Origin: Neonectria sp. B-13
Taxonomy: Eukaryota > Ascomycota > Sordariomycetes > Hypocreales > Nectriaceae
Direction: 5' to 3'
DNA length: 64,000 bases
NCBI GenBank assembly: GCA_002682825.1
Contig: NOKP01000006.1
Coordinates: 1,116,001 to 1,180,000 of the forward strand
The translations under genes were made by a program, and so were the position numbers. This document shows, in pieces, positions 11,981 to 22,188 of this stretch (positions are counted from its first letter, which is position 1; every line of letters starts with the position of its first letter). The notes under the pieces are model-generated. The model was not told where the DNA came from and made no database searches. It worked only from the letters and a program-made list of their open reading frames with translations.

Positions 11981-13095
11981 ATGGCGAGCAAAATCACCCC
12001 CTTCGTCCTCCGATCCGCCCTCCGGTCCGTCGCCCGGATCGCCCGTCCCCAGTCCCGGGCCTTTTCCCTCACAGCCCGCCGACCGAGCGATGTCCTCATG
12101 GTGGTAAGCGGCCACAATCTCCCTCCGACGAGCTTCAACCGACCCGGCCGGGCCATTGGCACCTCAATTGCCGCTCCCGCAGCCCGGACGAGCTCGTGCC
12201 GGCCTCAGAGCCGTCTTTTTGAAGCATTCAATGGCTGACCTTGCGCCCGAAAGCACCGGAACACGGCCAACAACAACCCCGAAATCCCCTTCAAGTTCAA
12301 CGAGCAGAATCAGGCCGTCATTGCCGAGATCCTCAAGCGATACCCCCCCCAGTACAAGAAGGCCGCCGTCATGCCTTTGCTCGACCTCGGCCAGCGCCAG
12401 CACGGCTTCACCAGCATTAGCGTCATGAACGAGGTCGCCCGCCTGCTCGACATGCCCCCGATGCGCGTGTACGAGGTTGCGTCCTTTTACACTATGTACA
12501 ACCGAACCCCCGTCGGCAAGTTCTTTGTCCAGATCTGCACAACGGTATGTATATCTCTACATCAGGCTCGATTTCCCGCTGCGAGAATATGACGTTATCG
12601 GATGGCAATTGCTGGTTGTGAGGGGAGCGAATGACATCCGTCGGATGTGGCCGGAAGAAGGCAGAGGAACATTGCAAACTGTTAGGCCTTGGATAACTAC
12701 AGATCGGCTGACAATTGGACAAACAGACCCCTTGCCAACTCGGCGGCTGCGGCTCCGACTCTATCGTCAACGCCATCAAGGACCACCTCGGCATCAAGCA
12801 GGGCGAGACCACCGCTGACGGCATCTTCACCATCCTCGAGGTCGAATGCCTCGGCGCCTGTGTCAACGCCCCCATGATTCAAATCAACGACGACTACTAC
12901 GAGGACCTCACCCCCGAGACCGTCGTCGACCTGCTCAAGGCCCTCAAGGAGACCGCCACCGCCGCTGACCCCTCCACCGTCAAGGTGCCCGCACCCGGGC
13001 CCCTCAGCGGCAGAGATACGTGCGAGAATGCCGCCGGAAAGACCAACTTGCTGGATGAGCCCTGGGGTGCGGAGAAGACGCGGGCGGACTTGTAG
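11981..13095 (+). CDS. nuo24: NADH:ubiquinone oxidoreductase 24 kDa subunit (NDUFV2/NuoE family), mitochondrial
   Basis: Exons 11981-12103, 12254-12544 and 12727-13095 (introns of 150 and 182 bp, all phase 0) encode 260 residues. The N-terminus is rich in Arg, Ser and Ala without acidic residues, as expected for a mitochondrial presequence. The first exon ends just after the conserved VLMV of the mature protein. The body carries [17 protein letters not shown] and the four cysteines that hold a [2Fe-2S] cluster: Cys136, Cys141, Cys179 and Cys183 (ECLGAC). The subunit sits in the NADH-oxidising N module of complex I beside the 51 kDa subunit, and its cluster (N1a) lies off the main electron path. 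The second junction rebuilds [12 protein letters not shown], which fixes the splice sites well. Confidence 0.96.
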
Positions 13096-13399
13096 AACAA
13101 ATTGTTTATAATTTTTTAAAGGGATCCTTCACTTTTGTTTTCCCTGCGTCGTGATGGAAGTGATGGAAAAGGCTGCGGAGAGGGCCGAGGACTGTACATA
13201 ACACTGCGTTGAATGCTAGCAAATGGTATAGAAACGTGGATCCTTCCAAGCTACGCGAGACACTCGGACTGTTGTTTGGATTTGTTCTGTCATCATACAT
13301 GAGAAATATTTCAAACCTCCCAAACGCGAAGAAAAAAAACCATAGTACTCTCTGCAAGCTCATGCCCAATTTTTCATTGCTCCATCAGATATGTCAAAC
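13096..13399. other. Intergenic between convergent genes
   Basis: Short 3' flanks of the complex I subunit and the kelch gene. No gene or structured RNA is seen. Confidence 0.6.
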
Positions 13400-15199
13400 T
13401 TAAGACCCCAGTCTCAAGATCCATCCATCACCCAGCCGCTGGTTATCCTCGCCTAGACCACCCCAGATCAGGATGGCATTCTCCTCCAGATCGCCCATTG
13501 GCGCGCTAGAGAGCCAGCCTCTGGGGGCGGGCATCTCGATGTCGTTGTCATCGTCGTAGGGAGCCAGGTCGACCTTGGTCCACTTGCCCTCGCCGGTCTT
13601 GCGACCGACGGCCTGCCAGACGGCAGAGGTGACGCTGGCGGCAGTCATGCCCAGTGGGGGCACCTGGAACATCCAGACGTCGTCCAAAAACTTGCCTGCG
13701 CCAGCGTGGCCCTCGGAGCTGGGGTCCTGCTCGCCCATGGTCAGGACGAGGTACTCGCGACCGCCACCAATTGTGAGGGCCTCGAGGGAGGAGACGCTGC
13801 GAGGTGCGGGCCAGACCTGGTGGGCCTCGGCGGTGATCTCGGTGGGGGAAGACTCGGTGTCTTCCTCGAGGATGGTTTGCCAACCGCCGCGGGCGCGGAT
13901 GGCGACCTCTCCCTTGCTGCCCTGGTCATCAAAGGTCTCGACTTCGAGATGGATGAAGTCCAACTGGCCGCCCAGCTCCGCCTTTCCGTCGAAGCCGCCG
14001 AAGCGGAACAACCTGCTCTTGCTGATGCAGATTGCAGTGCCGCCTCTGGCAGGTCCTGGGGCGGAGGGAAACTCGCTCCAAGTCCGTTCACGGACATTGA
14101 AACCCCAGATGTCGTTGGCGCGCTCTCCACTGGTGACACATCCGGCATGAATGAAGAAGGTGCCGTAGCCATCCGACTCCTCGTCGACGGCATCCTCAGC
14201 CACGTTGCCGATGATGGGGTCCTGGGGGATACCCGTCTTGGAGGTGTCGCCGAGGGCCCACTGCTGCCAGGTCTCGGGCTCTTTGGAGCGGGGGATGGCG
14301 AAGTCTCGGGGGCGGTCAGTGGCCGTGGCGCAGTGATAGCTTCGGGGCGCAGGGTGAGGGATGATGGCACCGCCCTTGATGGCTGGAGCAGGATCGAGGT
14401 AGGACCAGTTGTGGGAGCGGGTGTCGAAGACCCAGACGCGGCCGGCCTCTTCGAGAGGCTTCATGTCAGGGCCGCCGCGGCCTCCGAAGAGGAAGATGCG
14501 GGTTCCGATGACGGCGGTGGCATGGCCGACTCGAGGTGCCGGAACGTTGCCAAGGACGGGAGGCTCCGGTCCGGCGGGCTCTTTACCCTTGCCCTTGCTT
14601 TGTGTCGCTGCGGCTGCTGGGGGAGAAGCAAGCGAGATGTCGTCGAGGGGCTTTTCGGCCGCGTTCGACTCTTCATCGGAGTCTTCGTCGGAATCCTCGT
14701 CGGACTCTTCTTCGTCGGATTCTTCCTCAGACTCTTCCTCATCGGAGTCCTCGTCGGAGTCCTCAGCCTTCTTAGGCTCAGCCTTCTTAGATTCAGCCTT
14801 CTTAGAGTCCGGCACTGGCGCGGGCACCTCGGCGGCCTTGGGCGCCTCGGGCTCTACAGGCGGAGGGGCCAGGCTCTCGTCTGGCTTGGCAGCTTTGGCC
14901 TTGATCGTGTAGTAGTCGGAGCCGGCGCTGCTCCAGGGAAGGGTGATGACATGCATGTCATTGTCGACGGGCTCGCGGGGGTTGATTTCGCCGCCGAAGA
15001 CGTAGGCGGAGCCGGAGATGATGTCGAGAGAGTGGGAGGAGCGCGGCAGAGGCGGGATATCGATGCGCTCCCAGGTACCCTTGATGGCGTTGGGGTCCCT
15101 GCGCGGCGCGGAGCTCACGGAGGGCATGGAGGGGAGGTTTTGGTGTACATTCTGGAAGAGGTCGGTGGTGCGACGCTTGAGCATTGAGAAGGACTCCAT
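13400..15199 (-). CDS. Kelch-repeat beta-propeller protein with an internal acidic Ser/Glu/Asp tract
   Basis: A single exon encodes 599 residues. Around six kelch-like blades can be picked out by their diglycine cores. Examples are YVFGGE near residue 70, IFLFGGRGG after the acidic tract, LFRFGGFDGK and ILIWGGLGE near the C-terminus. Between the first and second blades lies a ~130-residue insert of Lys/Ala/Pro followed by repeated SDEE/SDED units, which are probable casein kinase 2 sites. Kelch propellers act as protein-binding scaffolds. I do not recognise a specific orthologue such as Tea1, and there is no BTB domain. Start at 15199 is the first ATG of the frame. The antisense strand is also open for 493 codons here, which I take as a shadow of GC-rich coding sequence. 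Confidence 0.85.
   Translation of the reverse strand: MESFSMLKRRTTDLFQNVHQNLPSMPSVSSAPRRDPNAIKGTWERIDIPPLPRSSHSLDIISGSAYVFGGEINPREPVDNDMHVITLPWSSAGSDYYTIKAKAAKPDESLAPPPVEPEAPKAAEVPAPVPDSKKAESKKAEPKKAEDSDEDSDEEESEEESDEEESDEDSDEDSDEESNAAEKPLDDISLASPPAAAATQSKGKGKEPAGPEPPVLGNVPAPRVGHATAVIGTRIFLFGGRGGPDMKPLEEAGRVWVFDTRSHNWSYLDPAPAIKGGAIIPHPAPRSYHCATATDRPRDFAIPRSKEPETWQQWALGDTSKTGIPQDPIIGNVAEDAVDEESDGYGTFFIHAGCVTSGERANDIWGFNVRERTWSEFPSAPGPARGGTAICISKSRLFRFGGFDGKAELGGQLDFIHLEVETFDDQGSKGEVAIRARGGWQTILEEDTESSPTEITAEAHQVWPAPRSVSSLEALTIGGGREYLVLTMGEQDPSSEGHAGAGKFLDDVWMFQVPPLGMTAASVTSAVWQAVGRKTGEGKWTKVDLAPYDDDNDIEMPAPRGWLSSAPMGDLEENAILIWGGLGEDNQRLGDGWILRLGS
14636..14800 (-). repeat. Coding acidic repeat tract in the kelch gene
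   Basis: Imperfect tandem codons for Ser-Asp-Glu-Glu units give an irregular repeat on the plus strand built from TCGTCGGA, TCCTC and TCTTC blocks. It encodes the acidic insert of the kelch protein. Confidence 0.7.
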
Positions 15200-15452
15200 G
15201 ATGTGGGCGGGTAGGTGGCCTCGCGAGGCCTGGACACACGATGGAAGGCTTGGAAATGGGTTGAAGAATTGAGGGGGAGAGAGATTTGGCCGCAGCGCAG
15301 GTTAGGTGTGACGGAGGAGAAGAAAGTCGGGAGAACAGAAAGGAGGGAATGGTAAGAATGAAGGAGTAAGAATGACCTGCAGGAGGACAAGGAGGACCTG
15401 AAGGCCGAAGCTGTCAGCGGGGAACAAACGGTGTCGGATGGATCGACTAGGG

Positions 15453-15480
15453 TGTGAGGTAAGGTGAGGTGAGGTGAGGT
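15453..15480. repeat. Pentanucleotide (GGTGA)n microsatellite
   Basis: About five imperfect copies of GGTGA lie upstream of the kelch gene. Confidence 0.8.
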
Positions 15481-16058
15481 GTGGGCGCGTGAGGGATGAC
15501 GTCGGTTACGGGATTGGGGGAGCAAGGGACCTACCGTAGAGTTCGAGTTGCCGCTGCACGAACGCCTTGTACGTATGTAGGCTCGAGATAAAGAAGTCAA
15601 TAGGCGAGCAGCGGGAATGTGCGAATCGGGTGTCGTCAGCAGAGGCGCAATTAGGTTGAGGGAAGAGGACACTGGATAAGCAAGGATGAATGGAGGGGAT
15701 GGATCACGACTGGAGAGGGGGCCGTTTTGAATTGGGGATGGCTAAGTCTAGCTTGGATACGAAAGCTGACACGATGCGTACAAAGTCACGGCCCTACTGA
15801 ATGCCCTTTACTGTTTTCCGGGGCCTCGAACCCATTCAGCGCCGGCGGACAACGCCTCCAAATGCGGGCATCATGGCGGAGCTGAGACCGGCGAGAGCAA
15901 GGAGTGGAGGGGAAAGGCGTCCCGTCACCTTTTAGTTAGCGGGGTTGGCTACTTGGGCTTCGTTAGCGGCATACTTGGTAGCAAGGTTCCAGCAGCCAGG
16001 CAGGTCAGCCAGGGATCAGCTTCTTTGCGAGGGAAGTCTTGTGGTAGAGAGAGAAGAT

Positions 16059-16090
16059 GGATTAGTGGTGGTGGTGGTGGTGGTGGTGGT
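16059..16090. repeat. Trinucleotide (GGT)n microsatellite
   Basis: A nearly pure run of about nine GGT/GTG units in non-coding sequence. Confidence 0.9.
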
Positions 16091-16810
16091 CACCGACGGG
16101 AGAGTGAAGCCATATACCAGTCATAGAATCGTGAATCGGGATTAAGTCGTGTTTCAAGCTGGATCCTCTAGTCTAGTCTACAGTGCTCTACTATATTCGG
16201 TAGCACGAGAAACGGCCCCCAGTGGCAACAACCCCGGCAGCCCTCGCATTGTTCCCTGTGTTGTCCTCGCTTCCGCTCTCGCTCGCACCGCCTCGACTCT
16301 CGGCTCAGTGGCAGGCAGGTTATACAATTGACAGGGTCTCTCGCCAGGAATAAACAGAAGGCCTCCACTCTCTGTCCAACTGCCGAGAGTTATACATAGC
16401 GCAGAGCACAGGCACTGGACTGCAGACTGCAGATATTACACCACAGTACGTATTGTCTGTAGGTACGAAGCAGGATAGGTAAATCAGAATTAGAGACCAA
16501 AAACCCCAGGCCCGCCCACTTCTGTCCGTTGGTCGCATCGCACCCGCCCGCTGCAGCTAGCTGGCTCCTGAGATGCCCACAACCCAATCACCTGGTGCTG
16601 CGCATCGCCGAACCATGGCCAATCAAGGCTGGCCTCCCGCATTTGGTGGACTGTTCGACTGAAGCATCGCTTCGCCGGCGGCGCGACACTGCTGTTGAAC
16701 ATCAAAGACGGAACCGGGACATCGACCACCACGCCCGCTCTCTGATTTGAAACCGGACACGGATTGTCGCAAACCACTGCACTGTAAGACCCTGTACGAA
16801 TAGACAAGAC

Positions 16811-18015
16811 ATGGACCTCGCGGAGAGGGACGTCGGCGGTGCTGGCTGCGAGCCGGCCGAAGTGGATCTGAGCCTTGAACCGCTGCGTTTGGCCGGCGTT
16901 GACCAAGACGGCAAACATGAGGACACTGAAGAAAATGAGGATGAGGTCAGTTCCTCCTCACATGCCATGCTCCAAGTTCCAGTTGCTGAGCGCCCATGAC
17001 AGGACATCTCGAGGGAAGACCTAGATACAGTAGTATGGCCTCACTCGCTAGACCCACAAGTCGAGACACCGCCGCCAATGCCCTAGGAACAAGAACAAGA
17101 ACGACACACAGACGAGGAGTCTGATACCCAACCGCGCAACAAGGGCAAATAGCCTGAGCGACTCAACTCCCCCCCGGCCTTTCCCGAGTCAGACGCCGGC
17201 TCCTCGCAAACAGCCCCGCCCATTGCCCCGGGCATCATCCCGCCCGTCTCAACGGCGGGCCTCGCCCACGGCCAGCCGATACCATGGGAGCTGGATCCCG
17301 AGCGGCCGGCGCAGAAGCTGCCCATCCGCTTCAGAGACATCCTGGGGCGCTCGATTCTCATTCCATGGCGGAGGGCCAAGACGTGGGAGGTAAGTGGACG
17401 GGTTCTATATACTTCGTACGGCGCTAAAGAGTGTGTCAACAACAGGGGATGAAGATGACGATAGACTCTCATTTCTTGGGTCCGGAGGGCGAGCACATGG
17501 ACAGCATGCTGACCTATTCCGTAGCCAATGTGCGCTACAACCTCTTGGTCTCGTTGCCCTCATCCGTAGAACCCCCGAAACGCAGAAGCAACAGCAAAAG
17601 CAGTGGCATCCACATCAGCAATGACAACGACAATGGCGGCGGCAGCAGCAGCAGCAACGACTACCACAACAATAGCAACAACACCAGCAACAGCAACACT
17701 CCTCAGCCCGAGTCATCTTCGCCCCCCATGCGCGCCATGGTCATACTACCCGAGTTCTGGGACGACCTCATCCAGCCCGGGTCCAATGTCATCATGAACT
17801 TGTGGCCCCGTGCGCCCCGAGCCATGTACGATATGCAACCCCCGAACAATATTCCCGGGTTACAACCTCTCGGACCCGGGATGGGCATGAACCAGGGCCA
17901 TATGCCGCCCATGGCACCGCCGCCACCGCAGCCGCACTTCATCAGGATAGTTGGTGTCCAAAAGACGAGGCCGAAGACTAAGGCTAGCACGGGGAGGCCG
18001 AGGAGGAGAATGTAA
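16811..18015 (+). CDS. Fungal ubiquitin-like-domain (ULD) protein, 5' exons uncertain
   Basis: The 3' half is firm. Exon 17153-17389 joins exon 17446-18015 across a 56 bp intron (GTAAGT, AACAG). The junction gives LPIRFRDILGR, then PWRRAKTWE-GMKM, then YNLLVSL, and later VILPEFWDDLIQPGSNV plus MNLWP. This is the pattern of the widespread fungal ubiquitin-like domain family. A stretch rich in Ser, Asn and Asp interrupts the domain, and the C-terminus is Pro/Met-rich and basic. The 5' half is a guess: ATG 16811, exon to 16945 (GTCAGT donor), exon from 17003, then a donor at 17030 or 17033 and acceptor AAATAG at 17152. That gives about 323 residues. The reading frame is shared by all pieces and holds TAG codons at 17084 and 17150 that must be spliced out. 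If they are not, the gene is broken. Function of the family is unknown. Confidence 0.65.
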
Positions 18016-18787
18016 CCGAAACTGTATGTGAAAGTCGGGGGGGACTTGTGACTCTGGTTTGTAAGAGTTGGGTCAAGGTGTTTCTGATTGAAAATGGGTC
18101 GGTAATGGTCTGGAAAGGCTGGAGCCCTTATTTTGCAGGTGTATATTGGTGGAAGCGCTTCAAATACAATGTTCGCTCTTTATCAGCTACCTCTTTTATC
18201 TTCCGTTTGTTTTCTATGGGACCAAGGATAATATGAACAAGGAAATTACTTAAGAGTCATCTTACATGGCAGTCTACATGACTACTCTCAAACTTTTATG
18301 AGAGTAAAAATATCAAGGTGCTCCTCCTCGGTTGTAGATTCGGACTTGCACATGTTCCTTTCAACCCCTTGTCCCCTAACTCGTTGTTCATTTCTCTACA
18401 AATCCACCTCAAGCTTCCTCCTTTAAAGCATCGTGGTTTGCGCACCGGTTGGCAATCCTGGAAGTCCTTGGGGCAGAATAACTTAACCCTTCGTCGTAGG
18501 CTTCCATCCGTCCAGATCAGCAACCAACGACAAAGTAGTAAAAACACCGAGGGGTGGAAGAAGGAGGAAGAAGACATATTGATGTGGAGCAAAGGCTGTT
18601 GTACCTTTATGTTGGTAGGGAATTTGGTGTCTCTATTGAGATTGGCGTCTCCTTTGAGCCTTGGACTCCTTTTCCCCACTCGGTAACGAAGCATCATCTC
18701 ATGTCCGAGTGAATCTCATCAGTATGAATGGATGTAATATATGTATAAATCGTTTCATCATTATGAACATGTCGTCGTAAATAGTCT
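18016..18787. other. Intergenic between convergent genes
   Basis: Contains the 3' flanks of the ubiquitin-like-domain gene and the multipass membrane protein gene. Overlapping open frames of 122 and 133 codons at 18296-18697 on opposite strands show no family features. Confidence 0.55.
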
Positions 18788-20824
18788 CTAAATAACATTT
18801 TCTTGAATAGAAGGTGTATGTTTTCTCGCCACCGACACCGTGCCTCCGCTCTCGATGCAGGCGCCAACGACCAAATCATCCGGGTCATTGCCCTCTACCC
18901 TCCCAAATCGCACTTTGAGATTCTTTATCAGCTTCCCCCTCGTCTCATCAGTAAGTCCACCACCGCCGGGTGGTAGGTTGAAGTTTGGATTTCCTCTGGT
19001 CATCGAAGTCAAGTTCATGAGCATCTTGGGGATACCAAGTTGCAAATCCACCGCCATCGTGACCATGCTTGCAGTCCACATGAGCAGCGTCGATATAATG
19101 AGGGGAACAAGCCAGCCAAAGTCAGTGTGGATCTTTGTGACGGCGGTAGCGATGGTTGCGTTGGATGCTGAAAAATACATCGTGTCCATAGCTCCTGATT
19201 CAATGGATGGCATCAAGCTCTTGTAGCTCGATGGATGGCCAAGAAACAGGACATTGCGGGCCGCAGTTGCCAACCAATAAGTGTTTAGTATCTGTGATAG
19301 GCGAGTGGAGAAAAGCTTTTTGTCCGTAGACCAGAGTCCAGGTTGGTAATATAACCCTGTGGCGTTGAACACCGTGTATGGATCATATATGTAACCTTGC
19401 ACTATTGATGGGCCTCTTGAACTGGAGGTTTGCATCCTGGTAGCCTGATTGAATAGATGCATGAATGAATTGAAGACGTTGCTTGCTCTTTCGCATTGAC
19501 GATCGAAATAAGTGTTGTTGGGGCTTGGATTCGTTTCTAGCAAGGACGGACGCATGGCAGTTGAAACGCAATCCCAGCCAACGCATTCGATTTTGAGTTC
19601 AACGTATATTGTCTGGACCATACAGGTCGCGAATGTTGAGTTGGTAATTGTATTCCAGTCCAGGTAGAGAATTTCGCGTGCGTTTAGATTGGGGTCGTAA
19701 CAGCGCGACAGAGAGTCATTGGTCCATCCTTCGGGAAAGGGCACAGTGGCGATGGCTCCCCAAGACATTGTACTGACACACGTCTTGTTTCCATTAGAAG
19801 CGCATTCTGCACCGTCTTCCAGTTCCTCTACCTTCGCTCCATATTCCTCGAAGTATTGTAGATCGTCACATTCAAGATTCAGGTATGATGTCTGAAGGGT
19901 AAATGTCGAGTTTTGGTTTTCGGGAATGCCAGCTACCGGTATACCAATAAGACTGGAGTACGTGGGAACATCTGTCCCATTTCCGAGTGTGTTGATCGAT
20001 ATCCAATCTTTTGAAGTCGGCCCTTGGTAGTCAGGAAGGGTGTCGAGCATAGGGACTTTGATGTTTCCCCAGCTGTCCAAGCTGGACAGCTGCGTGTTGT
20101 TCGGTGCACCCAGAGAAGACAAAAACAAAGCGATGACGGGAGAGACGTAGGATCCGAAACTCGAACCAGCGAAGGTATCAGGGTATGGCGTGGTCATGTT
20201 GAAATAAGACAATTCATGGTAGGCAAGCGTAGCACCCGGGCGAAATGATAACACTCGAAGGGCCGACTGAGCTCCTAGCGGGGAGAGCACCCAAATCACG
20301 ATGAGGATTGGCGCAAAAAGGCCGAATTCTCCATAATCGAATATCGTCGTTATTGTGTTCATGACGGTAGTTGATCCGTAGAGGAGATCCAGGACGCCGA
20401 TGCGCTCTCCGTGGTGTAATCTCCAATGGGCGACAGTCCTGATGGCGCGGCCAACGATGAATGCGAATAGAATTGGCATGGCTGTGGGGCTCTGGATAGT
20501 GTTAACCCAATGGCTTCAATCATAGTTGCAACAAAGAGCACTTACCAAGGTGGAAAATTGCCTAAGAAATGATGCTACACCCTCGATGCCCTTTGTGTCA
20601 TGACCATTGTACACGCATAGAAAGATGATATAGACAACGATAAGGAGGACGAGTATAATCGAGCATGTATTCAGGATAATGTCGTACGGATTCGATATCC
20701 GTCCCTTCTGGGCTGGTCGTTGAGGCCATTGCAGAAGGTTCTGTCGAGGATCGCTCGTCTCAGAGACTGTCGCGGTCGCGGTCGCGGTGTTTGTCTTTAG
20801 GAAGGACATGGCGACTTCATGCAA
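18788..20824 (-). CDS. Multipass membrane protein with a large glycosylated loop, unknown function
   Basis: Two exons on the minus strand, 20824-20546 and 20491-18788, are joined across a 54 bp intron (GTAAGT, ATCCAG). They encode 660 residues, or 655 if the second ATG (20809) is used. A cytosolic-looking N-terminus with a Thr-Ala repeat is followed by a membrane segment of about 22 residues (IILVLLIVVYIIFLCVY). Further hydrophobic segments lie around FAFIVGRA and LFAPILIVIWVLSPLG, and near the C-terminus at WLVPLIISTLLMWTASM. The roughly 400-residue stretch between the third and last segments holds about ten N-glycosylation sequons and several cysteines, so it is likely extracytosolic. This layout is common among fungal proteins annotated only as hypothetical. 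I do not recognise a functional family. The last 80 residues are probably cytosolic. Confidence 0.75.
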
Positions 20825-22188
20825 GTACTACAGAACCACCGCACGCGATGAGACACACGGAGCGAACGCATGCAGTTATAGCGATGGGAACGGGAGTCCC
20901 ACAGCCAGCTAGCCGGCCAGCCGCCTGATATGTTATGCATGTTGGTTGATGGTTCAACATACATGATACAGCGGCTCGAATTAGAAACCAAACCCGCACT
21001 GCCAAGTCACGGATGGGCGGTTGCAGAGGAATTTTTAGTACACGGCTCCGCTTAAATCGCCCAGCTCCGTTGGAGTGCACGGCCGCGATCCACTCCGGAA
21101 TCCTTCCATCACACCCTACTTGCCTGCCTTGTAACGAGAGGCGAATTGACGAGTTGGGGAAATTCACTGTAAAGGTCATAGAAAAGAACGTGGGTAGAAA
21201 TGCATGCTTCACTCACTTAACATGTCCCTCAAGTTCCTGTCTGGAGATTTGTTGTAGCTTTCCGAAATGGCGGCGACACTTATGAAACGATAATGTTAAT
21301 AATACAGGGATTGAAGTGGTCTCTCAATATGGAAGGCAGTAAGGTCAGCCAGTGGACAGCCTAGGCTCGGGACGCACCAGCCAGGAGCAACCAAGCTTTC
21401 TCCAGCTTTCGTCGGCGGCAATGCGGGCGATCCCGTCCAATTGTCGTCTTCAGCTGAGCGGGCTCTGTTTGTTCATTCATCTCAGAAACATTTGATCTCG
21501 AACTAGATCATCTCACGCCTCAAATTCCTTTGCAGGAGTAAGAACATCCGGCCATCGCGGGCCGCAGCATCGGGGCAATGCCTGCAAGTCGGGCTGCGCA
21601 CGACCCCACAGTTGAACCTCTGAAACACGCAGTCTCTCAGCTTCTCAGCTTCTCAGTCTCTCAGCTTCTCAGTCTCTCAGCTTCTCAGTCTCTCAGTCAC
21701 CAGGCCCCTTGATTGTGTCACTCGCATCGGGCGGGACCGAGGCATCTATTCGTCGCCTCGTGCGAGGTGCCCTGAGTTCACTCTGGTACTTGGGCATTCG
21801 GGTCACTTGGTGTGCAGAGATGCGAACCATTCTGATGGGTTCGTGACTCCCCTTCTCTGACTGGCTGGCGCTTATGCCGCCCCCAAACCACCCCTCGTCG
21901 CTCATTACAAGGGCCCGCCTCGGCGCCTCGTTGCCGACCTGGATGATTACGGCTGAGATCAATTGCCTTCTTGTCTCTCGAATCCAGGCTTCGCCACGCA
22001 ATCACAGCATGGTCTCGCCCGGCTACCCGAATCTGCCTTCACCATATAATTACCCTTAACCCAGGTACCGGAGTCAACTCCTCTGTCTTTGGACAGCCAA
22101 GCCAGCTTGCACTCTTCAGTTCGCCTAACCAACGTCGCCCGCTGGACCAGCAAGCCTCGATTTGCGCTCGCGCCAGCCAGCCACCTTA
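20825..22188. other. Intergenic between divergent genes
   Basis: About 1.4 kb. It holds a CTCAG-rich minisatellite at 21631-21698. Open frames of 60-130 codons overlap one another on both strands and have no recognisable features. It probably includes the promoters of the membrane protein gene and the CorA-like gene. Confidence 0.55.
21631..21698. repeat. CTCAG/TCTCAG minisatellite
   Basis: Alternating AGTCTCTC and AGCTTCTC octamers repeat for 68 bp. A 16 bp dimer of the two recurs about three times. Confidence 0.9.

Larger units (their letters stand above)
15200..16810. other. Intergenic between divergent kelch and ubiquitin-like-domain genes
   Basis: About 1.6 kb with no recognisable gene. 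It contains a GGTGA pentamer run (about 15453-15480) and a GGT/GTG trinucleotide run (about 16059-16090). The minus-strand open frame at 16490-16918 has no family features and overlaps the 5' exon of the downstream gene in antisense. This region is expected to carry both promoters. Confidence 0.55.

Noticed and set aside
13706..15187. 493-codon plus-strand frame antisense to the kelch gene
   Set aside because: Shadow of GC-rich codons. The Gly/Val/Leu-biased translation has no domain, whereas the minus strand has clear kelch blades.
15815..15845. Possible tRNA T-arm on the minus strand (GGGTTCGAGGCCCC)
   Set aside because: The stem bases do not pair and no acceptor or anticodon arm follows.
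16490..16918. 142-codon minus-strand frame near the ubiquitin-like-domain gene
   Set aside because: No recognisable family; overlaps the likely 5' exon of the plus-strand gene.
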